Source: Cerasicoccus maritimus
Lineage (GTDB): Bacteria > Verrucomicrobiota > Verrucomicrobiia > Opitutales > Cerasicoccaceae
Length of the DNA: 64,000 bases
Reading direction: 5' to 3'
NCBI GenBank assembly: GCA_031296935.1
Contig: JAVDPD010000001.1
Span: 50,422-114,421 of the forward strand
A model generated the notes under the pieces. That model did not search any database, had not been told where the DNA came from, and saw only the letters and a program-made list of their open reading frames with translations. Numbering within the stretch: position 1 is the stretch's first letter; the number at the start of each line of letters is the position of its first letter. The position numbers were made by a program, and so were the translations under genes. This document shows, piece by piece, positions 60,028 through 64,000 of the stretch.

Positions 60028-60612
60028 GAAGAAGTTTTTTTCCAGGCACTGGCGCAGGGCCATGCGCGCGCGGTGGAGAATGGTCCACAAATTCTGCGGG
60101 GTGATGTCCAGCTCTTCGCAAATTTGATCGCTCTTGATGCCGTCGATTTCGCGCATGATGAACACAGTGCGAATTTTGTCGGGCAGCTTGTCAGCGCAGG
60201 CGTAAAATTGCTGCATGAACTCCTTGCGGTCCATTTTCTCGACCTGCGCTGGGTTCCAGTCCTTGGGGATGTTGGGGTTGTCGTAGTTCCAGCTGCCGTC
60301 TTCGGAAAAGAGATCGGCTTCCTCACGCTCAAAGAAATTCGCGGTCTCTTGCATGGACTGCGTGCGGTTCTTTTTACGGTAGTAGTCGATGACCTTGTTT
60401 TTCAGGATACCGGTGAGCCAGGTCTTCACACTTGCTTTGCCGGAAAAACGCTCCATGCCTTTGATGGCGGCCAGGAACGTCTCTTGCACAAGGTCTTCGG
60501 CCAGCGCGGCGTTGTTCACGCGGAAGTAGGCAAACTTGTAAAGCGCATCGCCGTATTCGTCGACCCAGGTGGATGGATCGAGTTCCGGTTTGGCTGACGG
60601 GTCTTCGGGCAT
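60025..60612 (-). CDS. ECF-type RNA polymerase sigma factor
   Basis: 195 aa from ATG 60612. Region 2 with WVDEYGDALYKFAYFRVNNA, EDLVQETFLAAIKGMERFSG, TWLTGILKNKVIDYYRKK; region 4 with LPDKIRTVFIMREIDGIKSD and an HTH near TPQNLWTILHRARMALRQCL. Directs RNA polymerase to an unknown regulon. Many Verrucomicrobia homologues are followed by a zinc-finger anti-sigma gene; here the stop runs straight into a repeat and none is present, so its control is unclear. Confidence 0.88.
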   Translation of the reverse strand: MPEDPSAKPELDPSTWVDEYGDALYKFAYFRVNNAALAEDLVQETFLAAIKGMERFSGKASVKTWLTGILKNKVIDYYRKKNRTQSMQETANFFEREEADLFSEDGSWNYDNPNIPKDWNPAQVEKMDRKEFMQQFYACADKLPDKIRTVFIMREIDGIKSDQICEELDITPQNLWTILHRARMALRQCLEKNFF

Positions 60613-60719
60613 GGCGGTAGCTTCACAAAATGACGTCTGCGCACTCTCTGCCACAAATGCGCAATCGTCAAGCGCGATAAGGTGTTGTGTATTCGCGCTT
60701 AACGCATAAGCTGCTTTTT

Positions 60720-63401
60720 ATGCCACGGAAAAAAGCCCCCGCCCAGTCCACGGCGAATCCCGAAAGGGAGCGCCTCCGCCTTTCTGAGGATCGCAAGGAA
60801 AATTGGAAACGTTGGGGGCCATACCTCTCCGAACGACAATGGGGCACCGTGCGCGAAGACTACTCGGAAGACGGCGATGCGTGGCGCTATTTCCCCCATG
60901 ACCACGCGCGCAGCCGCGCCTATCGCTGGGGCGAAGATGGCCTGCTCGGCTTTACCGACCGCGAGTGCCGCCTCTGCTTTGGCCTGGCGCTGTGGAACGA
61001 AGCGGACCCGTTTTTGAAAGAGCGTTTGTTTGGTCTTTCCGGGCATGAGGGCACGCATGGTGAGGACGTGAAAGAGCTCTACTACTACCTCGATGCGACG
61101 CCGACCTACAGCTATGTGAAGGCGCTTTATAAATACCCGCAGCGTGAGTTCCCTTACCAATGGATGGTTGACGAAGCTGCCAGCCGTGGCCTCGAAGCCG
61201 ACGAGTTCGAGTTGCTGGATTCCGGAGCCTTCGATGACAACCGCTACTACGATGTGTATGCGGAATACGCCAAGGCTGGCCCGAACGATATTTTGGTCAA
61301 GATCACCATCGCCAATCGTGCGCAGGAGGGCGCGACCGTACATTTGCTGCCGCAACTTTGGTTCCGCAATACATGGATTTGGGGTTGCGATTACGAAGAC
61401 TGTAGCATGAAGCCCAGTATTCGCAAAGACGGCAAAAGGCTCATTGCCGAGCACGAGACGTTGGGCGAGTTTCATTTCCATGCCGAAGATGCGCCGGACT
61501 TTATTTTCACGGAAAACGAAACCAATGTGCAACGTCTCTACGGCGCGGATCATGACTTTGCTCACACGAAGGACGCCTTCCATCGCTTCATCGTGGATGG
61601 TGAACTGGGCGCTGTTGCCAACGGGCAGGGCACCAAGGCCGCCGCGCATTACAGCCTCTACATTCCGGGCGGTGAAGAACGGGTCGTGCGCCTGCGTTTG
61701 AGCCACGTCGATGAGGCACCCAAGGTGCCGTTTGGCAAAGGCTTTGATGATGTCTTTAAGAAGCGCATGGCTGAGGCTGACATTTTCTACGATGACATTA
61801 CCGGCAAGAAACTTTGCGATGCAGAGTATCAAGTGCTGCGCCAGTGTTATGCGGGCCTGTTGCAGTCCAAGCAGTTCTACCACTATTCGGTGAAAGACTG
61901 GCTCGAGGGCGATCCCAACTTCCCGCCGCCGCCGGAGGGCAGGGGAGAAATTCGCAATGGCGACTGGGGGCACCTGTTTAATCGAGACGTCATTTCCATG
62001 CCCGACAAATGGGAATACCCGTGGTTTGCCGCGTGGGATCTGGCCTTCCACATGATCCCGTTTGACAAGATAGATCCTGACTTCGCCAAGCAGCAACTGA
62101 TGCTCTTTTTGCGCGAGTGGTATCTGCATCCCAATGGACAAATTCCCGCCTACGAATGGAACTTCTCCGATGTCAATCCGCCGGTCCACGCCTGGGCCGT
62201 GTGGCGTGTTTACAAAATGACGGCCAAGCGCGGCGAGCGCGATTTAAACTTCCTCGCACAGTGCTTCCACAAGCTGCTCATCAACTTCACCTGGTGGGTG
62301 AATCGTAAGGACCCCGAGGGGCGTAACCTCTTCGCGGGCGGCTTCCTTGGCCTTGATAACATTGGCGCTTTCGATCGATCCAAGCCGCTCCCTGGTGGCG
62401 CCCAACTGGTGCAGGCGGATGGCACCGCGTGGATGGCGTTTTACTGCGCTACGATGCTGTCGATCTCGTTGGAACTCGCCGCGCACGACGCTTCCTACGA
62501 GGGCGTGGCGTCGAAATTCTTCGAGCACTTTGTGGCCATCGGTGAGGCGATCAACACCCTAGGCGGCACGGGTCTGTGGAACGAAGAAGACGGCTTCTAC
62601 TACGATATGCTGCACACTGGAGATGGGCGCGGCATCCCGATGGCGATCCGCTCGATGGTCGGCCTGTTACCGATCTGCGCAGTGGAGCTCTTGCACAACG
62701 AAACCATTGAATCGCTGCCCGGCTTTAAGAAGCGCATGCAGTGGTTCCTCAAGCACAACGAGATTTTTACCGAGCAAGTTTCATGTCTGGACTTCGCCGC
62801 CGGCGTGGGCGTGCGCCCGAAGTTCCTACTTGGCCTCGCCGCGCGTGAACGCATGGAAAAAGTGCTGCGCTACCTCTTCGACGAAAACGAATTTCTCTCG
62901 CCCTATGGCATTCGTTCGTTGTCCAAGGCGCACGAGGACAACCCCTTCATTTTGAACCTCAACGGCGAGCAGCATTGCGTAGCCTACGAGCCTGGCGAGT
63001 CGCGGAGTTACCTCTTTGGCGGTAACTCGAATTGGCGTGGGCCGATCTGGCTGCCGGTCAACTTCCTGATCATCGAAGCGCTTGAAAAGTATTACCACTT
63101 TTACGGCGATCGCCTGAAGGTGGAGCTGCCTACCGGCTCCGGCAATTGGGTGACGCTCGAAGAGGCCGCGAAGGACCTCAGCCGCCGCTTGCTCAAGCTT
63201 TTCCTTCCCGACGAGAATGGCGACCGCCCCATCAACGGCGACCACCCCGAGTGGTACCGCGACGAGCACTTTAAGGACCACGTTCTGTTCTACGAATACT
63301 TCCACGGCGACACCGGCCGCGGCTGCGGCGCCTCCCACCAGACCGGCTGGACGGGCCTCATCGCCAAGCTCCTCGAAGACGTCTGCAAAGAGGAAAAGTA
63401 A
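60720..63401 (+). CDS. GH63-like glucosidase
   Basis: 893 aa from ATG 60720, divergent from the sigma factor. ERERLRLSEDRKENWKRWGP and YLSERQWGTVREDYSEDGDA are the recurrent start of bacterial GH63/MGH1 proteins; an (alpha/alpha)6 barrel occupies the C-terminal half (GDWGHLFNRDVISMPDKWEY, WFAAWDLAFHMIP, GSGNWVTLEEAAKD). Inverting exo-acting glycosidase; no signal peptide, so cytosolic. Includes one CTTTGC palindrome (61811-61827). Confidence 0.86.
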   Translation: MPRKKAPAQSTANPERERLRLSEDRKENWKRWGPYLSERQWGTVREDYSEDGDAWRYFPHDHARSRAYRWGEDGLLGFTDRECRLCFGLALWNEADPFLKERLFGLSGHEGTHGEDVKELYYYLDATPTYSYVKALYKYPQREFPYQWMVDEAASRGLEADEFELLDSGAFDDNRYYDVYAEYAKAGPNDILVKITIANRAQEGATVHLLPQLWFRNTWIWGCDYEDCSMKPSIRKDGKRLIAEHETLGEFHFHAEDAPDFIFTENETNVQRLYGADHDFAHTKDAFHRFIVDGELGAVANGQGTKAAAHYSLYIPGGEERVVRLRLSHVDEAPKVPFGKGFDDVFKKRMAEADIFYDDITGKKLCDAEYQVLRQCYAGLLQSKQFYHYSVKDWLEGDPNFPPPPEGRGEIRNGDWGHLFNRDVISMPDKWEYPWFAAWDLAFHMIPFDKIDPDFAKQQLMLFLREWYLHPNGQIPAYEWNFSDVNPPVHAWAVWRVYKMTAKRGERDLNFLAQCFHKLLINFTWWVNRKDPEGRNLFAGGFLGLDNIGAFDRSKPLPGGAQLVQADGTAWMAFYCATMLSISLELAAHDASYEGVASKFFEHFVAIGEAINTLGGTGLWNEEDGFYYDMLHTGDGRGIPMAIRSMVGLLPICAVELLHNETIESLPGFKKRMQWFLKHNEIFTEQVSCLDFAAGVGVRPKFLLGLAARERMEKVLRYLFDENEFLSPYGIRSLSKAHEDNPFILNLNGEQHCVAYEPGESRSYLFGGNSNWRGPIWLPVNFLIIEALEKYYHFYGDRLKVELPTGSGNWVTLEEAAKDLSRRLLKLFLPDENGDRPINGDHPEWYRDEHFKDHVLFYEYFHGDTGRGCGASHQTGWTGLIAKLLEDVCKEEK
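61811..61827. repeat. CTTTGC palindrome inside the glucosidase gene
   Basis: ACTTTGCGATGCAGAGT, in frame, identical to the unit at 44373. Confidence 0.75.
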
Positions 63402-63449
63402 CGTGCCGTGAAACTCGACATTTAGCTAACTCGGCGTCAGCTTGCTCTC

Positions 63450-63869
63450 ATGAAGGAAAAGATCAGCCACTTCGTTAACAGCCCGAACCTGGGGCTGTTC
63501 ATCATCCGCCTGTTTGCCGGGATTATCTTCGTGGCGGCGGGCATTCCGAAGTTTGCCGGTGGCGCTGATTCCTTAAAAGGTGTGGGCTCGGCCGTGGAAA
63601 CCTTTGGCATCGACTTTGCGCCGCTGCTCTGGGGCGTGCTGGCCGCAACGGCAGAGCTCGTCGGAGGGCTGCTGATCATCCTTGGCGTGTGCACGCGTAT
63701 CTCGGCTTTCTTTCTGTTTTGCACGATGGTTGTAGCCAGCGCAGTGAAGATCGACGGTGGCGGCGACATCCTCAAAGACGCTGGCTACCCAATCATGTTG
63801 GCGGCGGTTTCGCTCGGTTTACTCTTCACCGGCTCGGGCAACTTCGCCGTGAAGAAGGACTCGATGTAA
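63450..63869 (+). CDS. DoxX family membrane protein
   Basis: 139 aa, four helices. IIRLFAGIIFVAAGIPKFAG is the DoxX first-helix motif, followed by GVLAATAELVGGLLIILGVC. Often linked to thiosulfate/quinone redox or oxidative stress proteins in other bacteria; no such partner here. Follows the glucosidase by 48 bp. Confidence 0.9.
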   Translation: MKEKISHFVNSPNLGLFIIRLFAGIIFVAAGIPKFAGGADSLKGVGSAVETFGIDFAPLLWGVLAATAELVGGLLIILGVCTRISAFFLFCTMVVASAVKIDGGGDILKDAGYPIMLAAVSLGLLFTGSGNFAVKKDSM

Positions 63870-63882
63870 AATTGCTTCATCG

Positions 63883-63964
63883 GGTAGGGGCGGTTACCCT
63901 CAACCGTCCGGTTTCATCTATAGTCCAACTGACGTGGCGGACGGTTGGGGCAACCGTCCCTACC
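63883..63964. repeat. GGTAGGGGCGG inverted repeat at the window end
   Basis: Arms 63883-63910 (GGTAGGGGCGGTTACCCTCA then ACCGTCCG) and 63938-63964 (CGGACGGTTGGGGCAACCGT then CCCTACC), imperfect, following doxX. GTAGG foot as in REP-type repeats. Confidence 0.8.
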
Positions 63965-64000
63965 ATTGCGCTTCGCTAACCCTTCGCTGGCACGGGCTCG

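Noticed and set aside
1-64000. tRNA, rRNA, CRISPR array, prophage, transposase or RAYT gene, exosortase
   Set aside because: Looked for and not seen. Repeats here are dispersed palindromes with no regular spacer pattern.

Overview
The window looks like a stretch of a Verrucomicrobiota chromosome, most likely class Opitutae (inference from gene content; I ran no search). The pointers are a polysaccharide-degradation cluster with a sulfatase and several GH5-type enzymes, PEP-CTERM anchored proteins, a six-gene FloA/NfeD operon, a FabV enoyl reductase, and many families of short palindromic repeats. Most genes are housekeeping or accessory chromosomal genes. I found no rRNA, tRNA, CRISPR array, phage block or transposase.

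Layout. 0-1.2 kb: sulfotransferase. 1.2-6.2 kb (minus strand): operon of long NfeD protease, unknown membrane protein, short NfeD, FloA, DUF2059-like protein and proline-rich membrane protein. 6.4-12.3 kb: aldose epimerase-like protein, two paralogous small membrane proteins, glycerophosphodiesterase, RmlD-like reductase, FabV, PpnP. 12.4-17.4 kb (minus): a U32 (TrhP/RlhA-type) protein translationally coupled to a ferredoxin, a lytic transglycosylase, DAHP synthase and a PDZ protein with a decayed HtrA fold. 17.6-30.8 kb: small membrane protein, PEP-CTERM remnant, GNAT, Na/Pi cotransporter, threonine deaminase, MIF-like tautomerase, a secreted protein, cytidylate-kinase-like protein, DUF5069-like protein, zinc-ribbon membrane protein, RseP, PurB, GGCT-like protein. 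30.9-36.9 kb: secretin-like protein, MiaB, then a block of poorly conserved AT-richer genes and a secreted thioredoxin.

37-51.5 kb is a polysaccharide-utilisation region: sulfatase, SGNH esterase coupled to a GH5, a second GH5 with duplicated binding domains, a convergent three-repeat GH5, a cytoplasmic GH, a wrecked sialate O-acetylesterase gene, a LacI-type regulator and a PEP-CTERM autotransporter-like protein. Four plus-strand units in it carry a shared 14-bp palindromic motif 65-115 bp before the start codon, a candidate operator for the LacI protein.

51.6-64 kb: SDR, formyl-THF cycloligase divergent from apt, oligoribonuclease, a repeat-rich 500-bp gap, a divergent pair of ribbon-helix-helix proteins (one fused to a PD-(D/E)XK nuclease-like domain) next to a winged-helix protein and a response regulator, panC with a SecDF-P1-like lipoprotein and an M23 peptidase, an ECF sigma factor, a GH63-like glucosidase and DoxX.

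The most unusual signal is at the DNA/RNA level. At least nine genes end in palindromic elements whose first hairpin begins at, or within five bases of, the stop codon. Six of these are a double-hairpin element with compensatory changes between copies. Another palindrome family sits inside reading frames.
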